Assembly: GCA_041660385.1 (NCBI GenBank)
Contig: JBAZWJ010000014.1
Span: forward strand, 1 to 64,000
Source: DYJE01 sp041660385
Lineage (GTDB): Bacteria > Desulfobacterota > Desulfobacteria > Desulfobacterales > Desulfolunaceae
DNA length: 64,000 nt
Direction: 5' to 3'
Shown here: in pieces, positions 27,154 through 35,566 of the stretch
Position numbering within the stretch: position 1 is the stretch's first letter
Layout: each line of letters begins with the position of its first letter
Program-made: the position numbers and the translations under genes
Notes under the pieces: model-generated
The model's input: only the letters and a program-made list of their open reading frames with translations
What the model was told of the DNA's origin: nothing
Database searches by the model: none

Positions 27154-29739
27154 TCATATCGCATTGAACACAATCGCATCGCCCTCCACATCCGCTTTGA
27201 CATGGCTGTTTTCATGGAAAACACCTTTCAGAATTTCCATGGCCAGAGGATTTTCGATGTATCTCTGAATGGCCCGTTTCAATGGCCGTGCTCCATAAGC
27301 AGGATCATAGCCTTTTTCCACAATGAAATCCCGAGCCGCAGGGGTAAGTTCAAAGGAAATCTTCCGGCCTTCAAGACGTTTCCTGAGACGTTCCACCTGA
27401 ATGTTCACAATTTCGCCGATTTCGCTGTTCGTCAGGTTGTCGAAAATAATGGTTTCATCAATCCTGTTCAGAAATTCGGGTTTAAAGCTTTTCCGTAAAA
27501 GATCAGAAACCATCTTCTCCATGGTCTCCCTGTCTCGTTCGCCGTATTCCTGGATGATATGGCTTCCCAGGTTTGACGTCATGATCACCAGGGTGTTCTT
27601 GAAATCCACGGTCCGCCCCTGGCCGTCGGTCATTCTGCCGTCGTCCAGAATCTGTAAGAGCACGTTGAACACATCGGGATGGGCCTTTTCGATTTCGTCA
27701 AAAAGGATCACTGAATAGGGTCGTCTGCGAATCGCTTCGGTGAGATAGCCACCTTCGTCGTAGCCCACATAACCCGGAGGCGCGCCAATAAGACGTGACA
27801 CCGCATGTTTTTCCATGTACTCGCTCATGTCGATCCGAACCATGGCTTTTTCGCTGTCAAAGATGAACTCGGCCAATGCTTTGGCCAGCTCGGTCTTTCC
27901 AACTCCGGTTGGCCCCATGAAGATAAAAGAACCAATGGGGCGGTTGGGATCCTGGAGCCCTGATCTGGCACGCCTTACCGCATCGGAAATAGCGATGACG
28001 GCCCGACGCTGGCCAATGACCCGTTTCTGGATGCGATCTTCCATTTTCACAAGACGTTCCATCTCACCTTCCAGCATTTTCCGAATGGGAATGCCTGTCC
28101 ACCGGGAAATCACGGCGGCAATATCCTCGTCGTCCACTTCCTCTTTCAACATCCGGCTCTGGCTCTGGAGTTCAGCGAGTTTTTTATTGGCGTCCTCCAG
28201 TCGGTTTTTCAGTTCCTGGGTTTTCCCGTAGCGTATTTCCGCCACCTTGGCCAGATCGCCTTTCCGTTCGGCCATCTGCTCCTCCACACCCAGCTGTTCC
28301 ATTTCTTCCTTGATCTTTCGGATATTCTGGATCGAATCTTTTTCGTTCATCCAGTGGGCTTTCATGCCGTGGATGCTTTCTTTCATGGTGCTTATGCTCT
28401 TTTCAAGGGCGGTGAGCCTTTCTTTTGCACTGGGGTCCGTTTCTTTTTTCAACGCTTCCCGCTCAATTTCCATCTGGGTGATCTTGCGCTGAACCTCGTC
28501 GATCTCCGCAGGCATGCTGTCGATTTCAATCCTCAGCCGAGACGCGCATTCGTCAATAAGATCAATGGCTTTGTCCGGTAGAAAACGATCGGTGATATAG
28601 CGGTTTGAAAGGGTCGCCGCCGCCACAATGGCCGAATCCTTAATGCGGACACCGTGGTGGACTTCGTATTTTTCCTTGAGCCCACGTAAGATGGAAATGG
28701 TGTCTTCAACCGAAGGTTCCGATGTAAACACCGGCTGAAACCGGCGTTCCAAAGCTGCGTCTTTTTCGATGTATTTCCTGTATTCGGTCAGCGTGGTGGC
28801 TCCCACACACCGGAGGGTTCCCCGTGCAAGGGCCGGTTTCAGCATGTTGGAGGCGTCCATGGCTCCTTCTGCCGCCCCTGCTCCCACCACGGTGTGAAGC
28901 TCGTCGATGAAAAGAATAATTTCACCTTCGGCGCTCTCCACCTCTTTCAGAACAGCTTTTAACCTGTCTTCAAATTCACCCCGGTATTTGGCTCCGGCAA
29001 TCATGGCCCCCATGTCAAGGGCCGCAAGCCGTCGTTTTTTTAATATTTCAGGAACGTCCCCGGCAATAATTCTCTGGGCCAGACCTTCCACAATGGCAGT
29101 TTTCCCAACGCCGGGTTCGCCGATAAGAACCGGGTTGTTTTTTCGTCGCCGCGAAAGAACCTGGATCACACGACGGATTTCCTCATCCCTTCCAATCACC
29201 GGATCAAGTTTTCCAAGCCTTGCAAGCTGGGTCAGATCCCGGCTGAACTTATCAAGGGCCTGGTATTTTTCCTCGGGGTTCTGGTCGGTGACCCGCTGGT
29301 TTCCCCGGATATCCATCAACACTTTCAGTATGGAGTCTCTGCTGATCCCAAACCGCGCCAGAGCAACCGCCATCTCGCTTTTCCCTTCGGACAGAACTGC
29401 AAGAAGAACGTGTTCGATGCTCACATACTGATCTTTCATGGCTTCAGCTTCGGCGAACGCCTTGTCAAAAACCTTCTTGAGCTGAGTCGATATATAAACG
29501 TTCGGGTCCCCTCCGCTCACCTTCGACTGGCGTCCGATGAGTTTTCCGATTTCATCTTTCACTGCTTCCGGCGACACCCCGAGTTTCCGAAGCATGGAAA
29601 CAGCTATGCCATCCTTGTCTTCCAGCATGGCATGAACCACATGTTCCGCTTCGATCTGGGGATTGCCGTTGGCCGTTGCAAGGGAATGAGCCCGTTCTAT
29701 CAGTTCCTGGGATTTTATCGTGAATTTATCGAATCGCAT
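27154..29739 (-). CDS. clpB: ClpB disaggregase (Hsp100 AAA+ chaperone)
   Basis: This encodes about 861 residues, a normal ClpB length. An N-terminal Clp repeat domain (from MRFDKFTIKSQELIERA) is followed by a first AAA+ module (Walker A GEPGVGKTAIVEG, Walker B IILFIDELHT) and the coiled-coil middle domain (about 400-525). The second AAA+ module has Walker A GPTGVGKTELAKAL, SEYMEKHAVSRLIGAPPGYVG and Walker B VILFDEIEKAH. It rescues aggregated proteins with DnaK and an active J-protein. The ATG at 29739 has GGAGG upstream; an in-frame start at 29838 is not needed. Confidence 0.96.
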   Translation of the reverse strand: MRFDKFTIKSQELIERAHSLATANGNPQIEAEHVVHAMLEDKDGIAVSMLRKLGVSPEAVKDEIGKLIGRQSKVSGGDPNVYISTQLKKVFDKAFAEAEAMKDQYVSIEHVLLAVLSEGKSEMAVALARFGISRDSILKVLMDIRGNQRVTDQNPEEKYQALDKFSRDLTQLARLGKLDPVIGRDEEIRRVIQVLSRRRKNNPVLIGEPGVGKTAIVEGLAQRIIAGDVPEILKKRRLAALDMGAMIAGAKYRGEFEDRLKAVLKEVESAEGEIILFIDELHTVVGAGAAEGAMDASNMLKPALARGTLRCVGATTLTEYRKYIEKDAALERRFQPVFTSEPSVEDTISILRGLKEKYEVHHGVRIKDSAIVAAATLSNRYITDRFLPDKAIDLIDECASRLRIEIDSMPAEIDEVQRKITQMEIEREALKKETDPSAKERLTALEKSISTMKESIHGMKAHWMNEKDSIQNIRKIKEEMEQLGVEEQMAERKGDLAKVAEIRYGKTQELKNRLEDANKKLAELQSQSRMLKEEVDDEDIAAVISRWTGIPIRKMLEGEMERLVKMEDRIQKRVIGQRRAVIAISDAVRRARSGLQDPNRPIGSFIFMGPTGVGKTELAKALAEFIFDSEKAMVRIDMSEYMEKHAVSRLIGAPPGYVGYDEGGYLTEAIRRRPYSVILFDEIEKAHPDVFNVLLQILDDGRMTDGQGRTVDFKNTLVIMTSNLGSHIIQEYGERDRETMEKMVSDLLRKSFKPEFLNRIDETIIFDNLTNSEIGEIVNIQVERLRKRLEGRKISFELTPAARDFIVEKGYDPAYGARPLKRAIQRYIENPLAMEILKGVFHENSHVKADVEGDAIVFNAI

Positions 29740-29853
29740 TCTATCCTCCGTTTTTGTTGCCGCTTTGCAATTGTCATTCCAATAGATAATAGGGATCGAT
29801 GAGCTCTTGTCAACCGATGACCTGTATACTTTATCCACAGATCAGATACCGCC

Positions 29854-29892
29854 TTGACATATCGCGTCTCAAGGTGTACTTTTGAAGTGTAC
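29854..29892 (+). promoter_or_regulatory. Promoter and repeat operator of a toxin-antitoxin pair
   Basis: TTGACA (29854-29859) and TACTTT (29877-29882) are 17 bases apart, a good sigma-70 layout. GTGTAC occurs at 29874-29879 and again at 29887-29892, over and just after the -10 box. Two copies of a short palindromic site there would suit autorepression by the antitoxin. Confidence 0.6.
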
Positions 29893-29913
29893 ATAACAAA
29901 CGGAGAAGAACCT

Positions 29914-30150
29914 ATGCAGGAGATAAACATAAAAGAAGCTCGAAGCCGTTTCACAGCTATTCTTGAAAGTGCCACAAAGGGAGAAGACATCATTATCACC
30001 CGAAGAGGCAAGCCCATTGCCCGCCTGACAAGAATCAACGAGAATTCCATGCCTTTGGGCAGCTTGAAGGAATTTCGAACAAGAATAGACGTCAAAGGGA
30101 TACCGCTCAGCGATACGGTAGTCCGCTTGAGAGAAGAAGAAAGGTACTGA
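29914..30150 (+). CDS. Phd/YefM-type antitoxin
   Basis: This encodes 78 residues. The N-terminal DNA-binding fold reads MQEINIKEARSRFTAIL and EDIIITRRGKPIARL, typical of Phd/YefM. The C-terminal tail (residues ~45-78) should bind the PIN toxin. A GGAGAAG site precedes the ATG. The stop overlaps the toxin start (TGATG). A likely self-controlled promoter lies at 29854-29892. Confidence 0.9.
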   Translation: MQEINIKEARSRFTAILESATKGEDIIITRRGKPIARLTRINENSMPLGSLKEFRTRIDVKGIPLSDTVVRLREEERY

Positions 30151-30581
30151 TGGCCTATATCGACACAAGCGTCCTTGTTGCGTATTACTGCCCTGAAGCC
30201 ATCAGTGACAAGGTGGAAGCCATGTTGCTGTCAATGGAAAGACCGGCGGTCAGTCAGTTGACCGTGGTTGAGTTAGCCTCGGCCATTTCAAGGAAAATCA
30301 GGGAAGGCACTCTGACCCGTGAATCCGGAGAAGAAATCATCTCCCTTTTCAACACCCATATCACTGAAAACCGTTTCGCCCATTATGTTTTGCAATCTGA
30401 GCACTTTACCACGGCCTTCAAATGGATATCCCGGCTTGACACACCTTTAAGAACCCTTGATGCCCTGCACCTTGCTGTGGCTAAAAACTGCAAAATGCCC
30501 ATCATCACCTCAGACAGCCATCTGGCTCAATCGGCCAGAATTCTTGGCGTTGATTTCCAATATATCACAAACACACCCTGA
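30150..30581 (+). CDS. vapC: VapC-type PIN-domain toxin
   Basis: A 143-residue PIN ribonuclease: YIDTSVLVAYYCPE, VVELASAISRKI, RTLDALHLAVAKN and IITSD give the acidic active-site set. It is translationally coupled to the antitoxin by a one-base overlap. It is intact and of normal length. It is the second of three PIN pairs in the window, and the three toxins are too different to be recent copies of each other. Confidence 0.9.
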   Translation: MAYIDTSVLVAYYCPEAISDKVEAMLLSMERPAVSQLTVVELASAISRKIREGTLTRESGEEIISLFNTHITENRFAHYVLQSEHFTTAFKWISRLDTPLRTLDALHLAVAKNCKMPIITSDSHLAQSARILGVDFQYITNTP

Positions 30582-30754
30582 CCTTGTTATTGATTTCTCC
30601 TTAAAATAATTAAGTATCTTCCGGTCCAGCACAGTTTGGGAACGTTAAAACAACAATTGTATTAAGGTGTTTCTATGACTGAGGATAGAAAAGATGTCAA
30701 GATTGATGCGTCTTTTATTCTGCGTGCAGATTGGATTTGGCTTTTTACATGGAG

Positions 30755-30800
30755 TCGCCGAGCTGCACTTGGCACATTTTTGCCAAGTGCAACTTGGCGA
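30755..30800. repeat. 20-bp inverted repeat hairpin
   Basis: Positions 30755-30774 and 30781-30800 pair over 20 bases with two mismatches around a six-base loop (inner ten bases GCACTTGGCA / TGCCAAGTGC are perfect). It lies in the 310-base gap between the PIN toxin and the RhlE-type helicase. The gap otherwise shows no supported gene. There is no T run on either side, so its role is unclear. Confidence 0.65.
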
Positions 30801-30892
30801 TCCCAGACAGGGGAAGACATCTATTTTACTGTTTGCCTTCCCCTGAATTGGAATTTTCATCAGGTCAACCTGAAAAGCTGACCAGATGATAA

Positions 30893-32167
30893 CTATCTGA
30901 AAGATCTTCGCCCTGAGGCGGGTTCTTCTCTTCTTCGTGAAGGCGCGTGCTCGACAACAACCGGTCTGTTTCTGCGATCCTGATCCTGTCTGGGTCGGCT
31001 GGGACGTGACGGACGGGCAGCAGGTGACACAGCAGCGTCTCTCTTAAAACCGATCGGGGCATCTGCCACGTCGATGGTCTGTTTGATGAGTTTCTGGATG
31101 TCGTTTAGCTGTTTTCTTTCTTCCTCACACACCAGAGAAAGGGCAATACCGCAGGCACCTGCCCGTCCTGTTCTGCCGATGCGGTGAAGGTAATCTTCCG
31201 GAACATGGGGCAGTTCATAGTTCACCACATGGGGAAGAAGGTTGATATCCAGCCCGCGAGCCGCGATATCTGTGGCAATCAGTGTTCTTACACTGCCTGC
31301 CTTAAAATCTTCAAGGGCGCGTGTGCGTGCAGCCTGGCTTTTATTGCCGTGAATGGCGGCGGAACTCACACCGTCGTCCATCAGTTGTTTGGTCAGTTTG
31401 TTCGCACCGTGTTTGGTGCGGGTAAACACCAGAACCTGACTCCACTTTCCGTCCCTTATCAGGGTGGAAAGCAGTTCGCGTTTCTGGTTACTGGCCACGG
31501 TGTATACTTTCTGGGTGATGGCTTTCACCGTCGTATTTCTCGGAGCGACTTCGATCAGAGCTGGTTTGTTCAGCATACTGTCCGCCAGTTTCCGGATATC
31601 CGGGCTGTAAGTTGCGGAAAACATCAGGTTCTGCCTATGTTTCGGAAGCAGCGCGAGAATTTTACGGATATCATGGATAAAACCCATGTCCAGCATACGG
31701 TCTGCTTCATCCAGCACAAGGATCTGCACTTGGGAGAGATCCACCGTGCGCTGTTTGGCATGATCAAGAAGTCGGCCTGGAGTGGCCACAACCACATCCA
31801 CGCCACGACGGAATGCTCCGACCTGAGGGCCCATGCCCACACCACCGAAAATAACGGTTGAGCGTACGCGAAGGTTCTTGCCGTAGTCTCGGAAACTTTC
31901 TTCCACCTGGGCAGCCAGTTCACGTGTCGGGGTTAATACAAGAGCGCGCGGTTTGTTCTGCCTGTAAGTGTCCTGGCCCAGCAGTTGAAGCATGGGCAGG
32001 GCAAAAGACGCTGTTTTTCCGGTTCCTGTCTGGGAGCCTGCGAGAATGTCGCGTCCCGCAAGAACAACCGGAATTGCCTGTGCCTGAATGGGTGTAGGGG
32101 TTGTGTAACCTTTAGACGCAACGGCGCTAAGCAGTTCGGTCCGAAGACCAAGTTTTTCAAAAGACAT
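30893..32167 (-). CDS. rhlE: DEAD-box RNA helicase, RhlE type
   Basis: This encodes about 424 residues. The helicase core has the Q motif (FEKLGL...TPIQAQAIP), motif I GSQTGTGKT, LVLTPTRELAAQ, motif II VLDEADRMLDMG, SAT, and VATDIAARGLDI with HRIGRTGRAG. A short basic C-terminal tail (RPSRPSRPRQDQDRRNRP) is typical of RhlE and binds RNA. It probably remodels rRNA or mRNA structure, for example in the cold. The ATG at 32167 fits the family start. The gene is single. Confidence 0.95.
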   Translation of the reverse strand: MSFEKLGLRTELLSAVASKGYTTPTPIQAQAIPVVLAGRDILAGSQTGTGKTASFALPMLQLLGQDTYRQNKPRALVLTPTRELAAQVEESFRDYGKNLRVRSTVIFGGVGMGPQVGAFRRGVDVVVATPGRLLDHAKQRTVDLSQVQILVLDEADRMLDMGFIHDIRKILALLPKHRQNLMFSATYSPDIRKLADSMLNKPALIEVAPRNTTVKAITQKVYTVASNQKRELLSTLIRDGKWSQVLVFTRTKHGANKLTKQLMDDGVSSAAIHGNKSQAARTRALEDFKAGSVRTLIATDIAARGLDINLLPHVVNYELPHVPEDYLHRIGRTGRAGACGIALSLVCEEERKQLNDIQKLIKQTIDVADAPIGFKRDAAVSPAARPSRPSRPRQDQDRRNRPVVVEHAPSRRREEPASGRRSFR

Positions 32168-32381
32168 ATAATAATAAATCCTGATTTTGCCCACCCCATG
32201 TATTGGGGCCAGTCCAGGCTGAAACAATGATATTGCTCGGATGGTGACTGAAAAGGAAGGAATCAACCACGATACAGCAGACACCGACTGGATGGTGCCG
32301 AATAATAAGAGGCTGTTTTATAGCACAGCATTTCCTGGAAAGCCAGACTTATTCCATATTGCAATCAAGATGATATTCCAT

Positions 32382-32422
32382 CTACCCTCGTTCTGAGGAT
32401 TCTTCCTGACTTTACCCAATAA
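32382..32422. repeat. Short dispersed repeat (CTGACTTTACCC type)
   Basis: This run resembles 34178-34215 (CTCGTTC, then GGATTCT, CCTGACTTTACCC and ATAA in the same order). The end of it occurs inverted at 34653-34671. The three copies bracket the SDR gene and the repeat-rich gap beside it. Confidence 0.6.
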
Positions 32423-32446
32423 GTCAGCTCGGGAAAAGTCAGGTTT

Positions 32447-34018
32447 CTACCAGTCAATGGGCTGATAATCTTTAAGAAACTGACCACACCAGTGTTTTCC
32501 GGTCTGAATGCCATCAAAAAACGGATCACAGATCCGGGCCGCTCCATCCACAATATCCAGAGGCGGTTGAAAATCATGGACCGCCTGTTTGTGCAACGTC
32601 AGATTCACCGGATCTTCGTCGGTGACCCAGCCTGTATCCACGGCATTCATGTAAATCCCAAATTTGGCAAGTTCGCTGGCAGAGGTATGGGTCATCATGT
32701 TCAAAGCGGCTTTGGCCATATTGGTATGGGGATGACGCTCCCCTTTTTTAAACCGGAGAAATTTACCTTCCATGGCCGAGACATTCACAATGTGCTTGGT
32801 GCCGGTATGATCTTTTTTCATCAGATTCGTCAATCTGTTGCACAGCACAAAAGGCGCGACCACGTTTACAAGCTGGATTTCCAGCATTTCCGAGGTCGGT
32901 ATCTCGCCCAGACGAAGCCGCCAACTGTTTGTTTCCCTTAAATCAACTTGCTGGAGATCCTGATCCAGTTGGCCTTTGGGAAATACTTTTTCCGAATCCA
33001 GGGCCTGATCATAAGCATAGGGAATCTGGGACAACTGGGCAGAAGCTCTTAATCCTATCCCCGGAGATTTCACATTCCATGTCACAGGCAGCGTCCCATC
33101 TGTTGACGTATCCGTTGAACAGACCAGAAGTCTGTCCTTACAATCCATGTAATGACGCAGAACATGACGGGCGTCCTCAGGAAGCGCCATGTAATCTTTA
33201 TTCTCATCTGCCATCAGATGGGCGTAAAACCCCGGAGGTCTGCGGACTGTCTGAGCCGCATTATTGATCAATATATCCAGACGGTGGTAAGTCCGCTCAA
33301 TGTAATCTGCAAAAAGCTCCACACTGGGAGTGTGCCTTAAGTCAAGGCCATACACATGAATGCGGTCTTTCCAGTCCGCATAGTCCTCTTCTTTTGAATA
33401 CCGGGCAGCCGCGTCCACAGGAAACCGCGTCAGCGCAATCACTTCCGCCCCTGCCCGCAGCATCATCAGGGTGGCATGATAGCCGATTTTCAGACGAGCC
33501 CCTGTGATCAAGGCAATCTGCCCATGAAGGGGTGCGGTTTGAAACCGTTTTTTATAATTGAATTCGGCACATGCAGGACACATGGCATCATAAAAAAAAT
33601 GAAGCTGCGTAAATTCCGCTTTGCACACATAGCAGTTGCGGGGTGTTTTCAATTCTCCCGCGCTTTTGGCCTGGCCTTCGCTTGTGTCTGTGATCTGCTT
33701 GGGTGCTGTGAAAACACTGACATCCCTGGCGCTTCTGATGCCTGTGGCCGATCGTGCCTGGCGTTCCTGGACTACGATGGCACTCCGATAAATCCGGTTT
33801 TTGTCCTTGTTCCGTTTTTTGATCTCATCACGATCAGGCCGGGACACTTTCCCGGCTGCAACCATCAGAGCGATCCACTGCTCTTCCGCAAGTGTGGATA
33901 ACAACTCGCTGTTGTTCGCCAGCATTTCCAGGGTTTCTATGCAATCGGCTATTCTTTCTGCCGAACACTCCACTTCGTCTTTTTTGTTTTCGTTGTCCAT
34001 GCTGCGCCTGTCTCTCAT
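32447..34018 (-). CDS. SDR-family oxidoreductase with N-terminal zinc-ribbon-like part
   Basis: This encodes about 523 residues, twice the usual SDR length. An N-terminal helical region (to about 130) is followed by a Cys4 ribbon (CYVCKAEFTQLHFFYDAMCPAC). A Rossmann SDR core follows: ALITGARLKIGYHATLMMLR (NAD(P) loop), LDILINNAAQTVRR, NVSAMEG, and HTNMAKAALNMMT in place of the usual YxxxK (an Asn stands where Tyr is expected). The missing Tyr makes ordinary SDR chemistry doubtful. A further start at 34000 or 34087 is possible. Substrate unknown. Confidence 0.75.
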   Translation of the reverse strand: MRDRRSMDNENKKDEVECSAERIADCIETLEMLANNSELLSTLAEEQWIALMVAAGKVSRPDRDEIKKRNKDKNRIYRSAIVVQERQARSATGIRSARDVSVFTAPKQITDTSEGQAKSAGELKTPRNCYVCKAEFTQLHFFYDAMCPACAEFNYKKRFQTAPLHGQIALITGARLKIGYHATLMMLRAGAEVIALTRFPVDAAARYSKEEDYADWKDRIHVYGLDLRHTPSVELFADYIERTYHRLDILINNAAQTVRRPPGFYAHLMADENKDYMALPEDARHVLRHYMDCKDRLLVCSTDTSTDGTLPVTWNVKSPGIGLRASAQLSQIPYAYDQALDSEKVFPKGQLDQDLQQVDLRETNSWRLRLGEIPTSEMLEIQLVNVVAPFVLCNRLTNLMKKDHTGTKHIVNVSAMEGKFLRFKKGERHPHTNMAKAALNMMTHTSASELAKFGIYMNAVDTGWVTDEDPVNLTLHKQAVHDFQPPLDIVDGAARICDPFFDGIQTGKHWCGQFLKDYQPIDW

Positions 34019-34177
34019 CAATCCTGCCCCAAATGTAAAGGGCATACAAAATGCCAATACCGATAAAAACAGCCTTGTATATATCATTTTATTTCAGAAT
34101 GATAGATCAAGTTGATCAAAAAAACCACTTTGGCCAGTACCCCATCAAACTCAATGGCGTAAATAAGTCAAGGTTGG

Positions 34178-34275
34178 CTCTCGTTCCGGGGATTCTCCCT
34201 GACTTTACCCGATAAATATTACTGATCAATGAATAAAAAAAAGAATGAACGTCGAACATCGAACGCCCAACATCG
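34178..34275. repeat. Dispersed repeats in gap: CTGACTTTACCC and CATCGAA types
   Basis: 34178-34215 matches 32382-32422. 34247-34275 (29 bases, containing GAACGTCGAACATCGAAC) is an exact reverse complement of 47441-47469 inside the hydrogenase-like operon. The whole gap 34088-34682 holds no gene I can support and is filled with such repeats. Confidence 0.75.
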
Positions 34276-34333
34276 ATGAATTCGTAAAAAAAAAGTCGAA
34301 GGATGGCTAGGGAAAAAGGCCCATAGGCAAGGC

Positions 34334-34395
34334 ATAGTGTTTGGCCGGGCGTGAAGGCATACATGTAGTATGTCGAACGTCCGGCCAAACACTAT
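34334..34395. repeat. 15-bp inverted repeat within a longer imperfect palindrome
   Basis: ATAGTGTTTGGCCGG at 34334-34348 is perfectly complementary to 34381-34395. Weaker pairing continues outwards (CCCATA with TATGGG, and A and T runs) to about 34290-34430. The central part resembles 40630-40672 in reverse orientation, so this is one of at least two copies of a family. Confidence 0.75.
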
Positions 34396-34597
34396 AACGC
34401 CGCATATGGGACTTTTTACGACGCCATCAACATCGAACATCGAATTAAGGATTGTGCCATTTGATAAGTGCTGAAGTGATCAGAAAAACATGGATAGGAA
34501 TCAAATGGTTTTTAATTCAAAATTTCTAATCGATGAAATTTTAAGAATGCTTCATGAAAGCGACAGAGGCGGTTCTGCCATTATTCGATGTTCGATG

Positions 34598-34671
34598 TTC
34601 AGTGTTCGATGTTCAAAAATCCTGTCACTAAGTGTTGAGGCTCAATAAATTCTATCGGGTAAAGTCAGGGA
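34598..34671. repeat. Dispersed repeats: GTTCGATGTTC type and copy of 17941 repeat
   Basis: 34598-34647 is an inverted, slightly diverged copy of 17941-17987. 34653-34671 is the inverted end of the CTGACTTTACCC repeat. They close the repeat-filled gap just after the 3' end of the next PIN toxin gene. Confidence 0.7.
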
Positions 34672-34682
34672 TTACAATCCCA

Positions 34683-35108
34683 TCAATCCTCCCACGGATT
34701 GAAGATGGTAAGCCCTGGCAACGACGGCATGTCCCCTATGTTTCTTGTCACAACAACCATCTGATGAACAAACCCTGTTGCAGCGATCAGACTGTCAATC
34801 ACCGGAATTTTACGTCCTGATTTTTCGGCTATGGCCTGGATGGTTCCCCATGTTTTGGAGACCTCATCATCAATGGGCAGCATCCGGTTTTCAAAGCGAC
34901 TTTTAAGGTCGATATCCAGCCAGGACTGAAGATTTGTTTTTTTCAGATTATCAGGAAGCCTTGAAATACCTTTCTGGATTTCACCTATTGTCAAGACGCT
35001 CAAATAAAGCACATCTTCGTTCTGTTGCCCCATCCATTCGAGAACTTTCGGGTGGGGTGAGGGCTTGACCATTTCCGAAATGACACAGGTATCAAGGATA
35101 TAATTCAC
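34683..35108 (-). CDS. vapC: VapC/FitB-type PIN-domain toxin
   Basis: A 141-residue PIN protein: YILDTCVISEMVKPSPHPKV, LSVLTIGEIQKGI, PVIDSLIAATGFVH and VVVTRNIGDM carry the acidic residues of the nuclease centre. The sequence is closest to the FitB-like branch. The start overlaps the antitoxin gene by 4 bases. Intact and normal length. Confidence 0.92.
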   Translation of the reverse strand: MNYILDTCVISEMVKPSPHPKVLEWMGQQNEDVLYLSVLTIGEIQKGISRLPDNLKKTNLQSWLDIDLKSRFENRMLPIDDEVSKTWGTIQAIAEKSGRKIPVIDSLIAATGFVHQMVVVTRNIGDMPSLPGLTIFNPWED

Positions 35109-35353
35109 AGGTCAACCTCCCTGCCTGTATCCCGGTTTCTCACAAGATCCATCTCCACATCTTTAAACGGAGCATTTTTAAAGAAATCCACCAGAGATCC
35201 TCTGGGACGGGTTAAATACCGGTATTCTTCCATGGATAAAACAACCACTGTTTCCAGACCTCTCCGTGTAACAACCTGAGGCCCTTCATGCAGGGCTTTT
35301 TCTATCACCTCGCTGAACTTGTTTTTTGCCGTCTGTAATTGCCAACGTTCCAT
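35105..35353 (-). CDS. Phd/YefM-type antitoxin
   Basis: This encodes 82 residues: WQLQTAKNKFSEVIEKAL and QVVTRRGLETVVVLSMEEY form the Phd/YefM fold, and the tail carries the toxin-binding part. The ATG at 35353 has GAGG eight bases upstream; a GTG two codons earlier is less likely. It is translationally coupled to the PIN toxin downstream. Confidence 0.92.
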   Translation of the reverse strand: MERWQLQTAKNKFSEVIEKALHEGPQVVTRRGLETVVVLSMEEYRYLTRPRGSLVDFFKNAPFKDVEMDLVRNRDTGREVDL

Positions 35354-35566
35354 AAGCACCCTCTTTCAAATAATTTAGTTGTTCTGTCTAGATGATATGG
35401 CTATTTTATATGGAGTTCTCATATTCGTCAAATTCTGTTTTTCATTTTTCCAATACATTCCATCACCATTTGTTTATTGAAAGTTTATGGCATATCGTTC
35501 TAAGTTCATCCATACATGAAATGGAGTCATCACAGAAATCATCAATTCGAATTGGAAAGGCATGTA

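Noticed and set aside
34247..34275. Tandem CATCGAAC words as CRISPR-like or iteron origin
   Set aside because: Copies are irregular in spacing and orientation, and no replication initiator gene is nearby.
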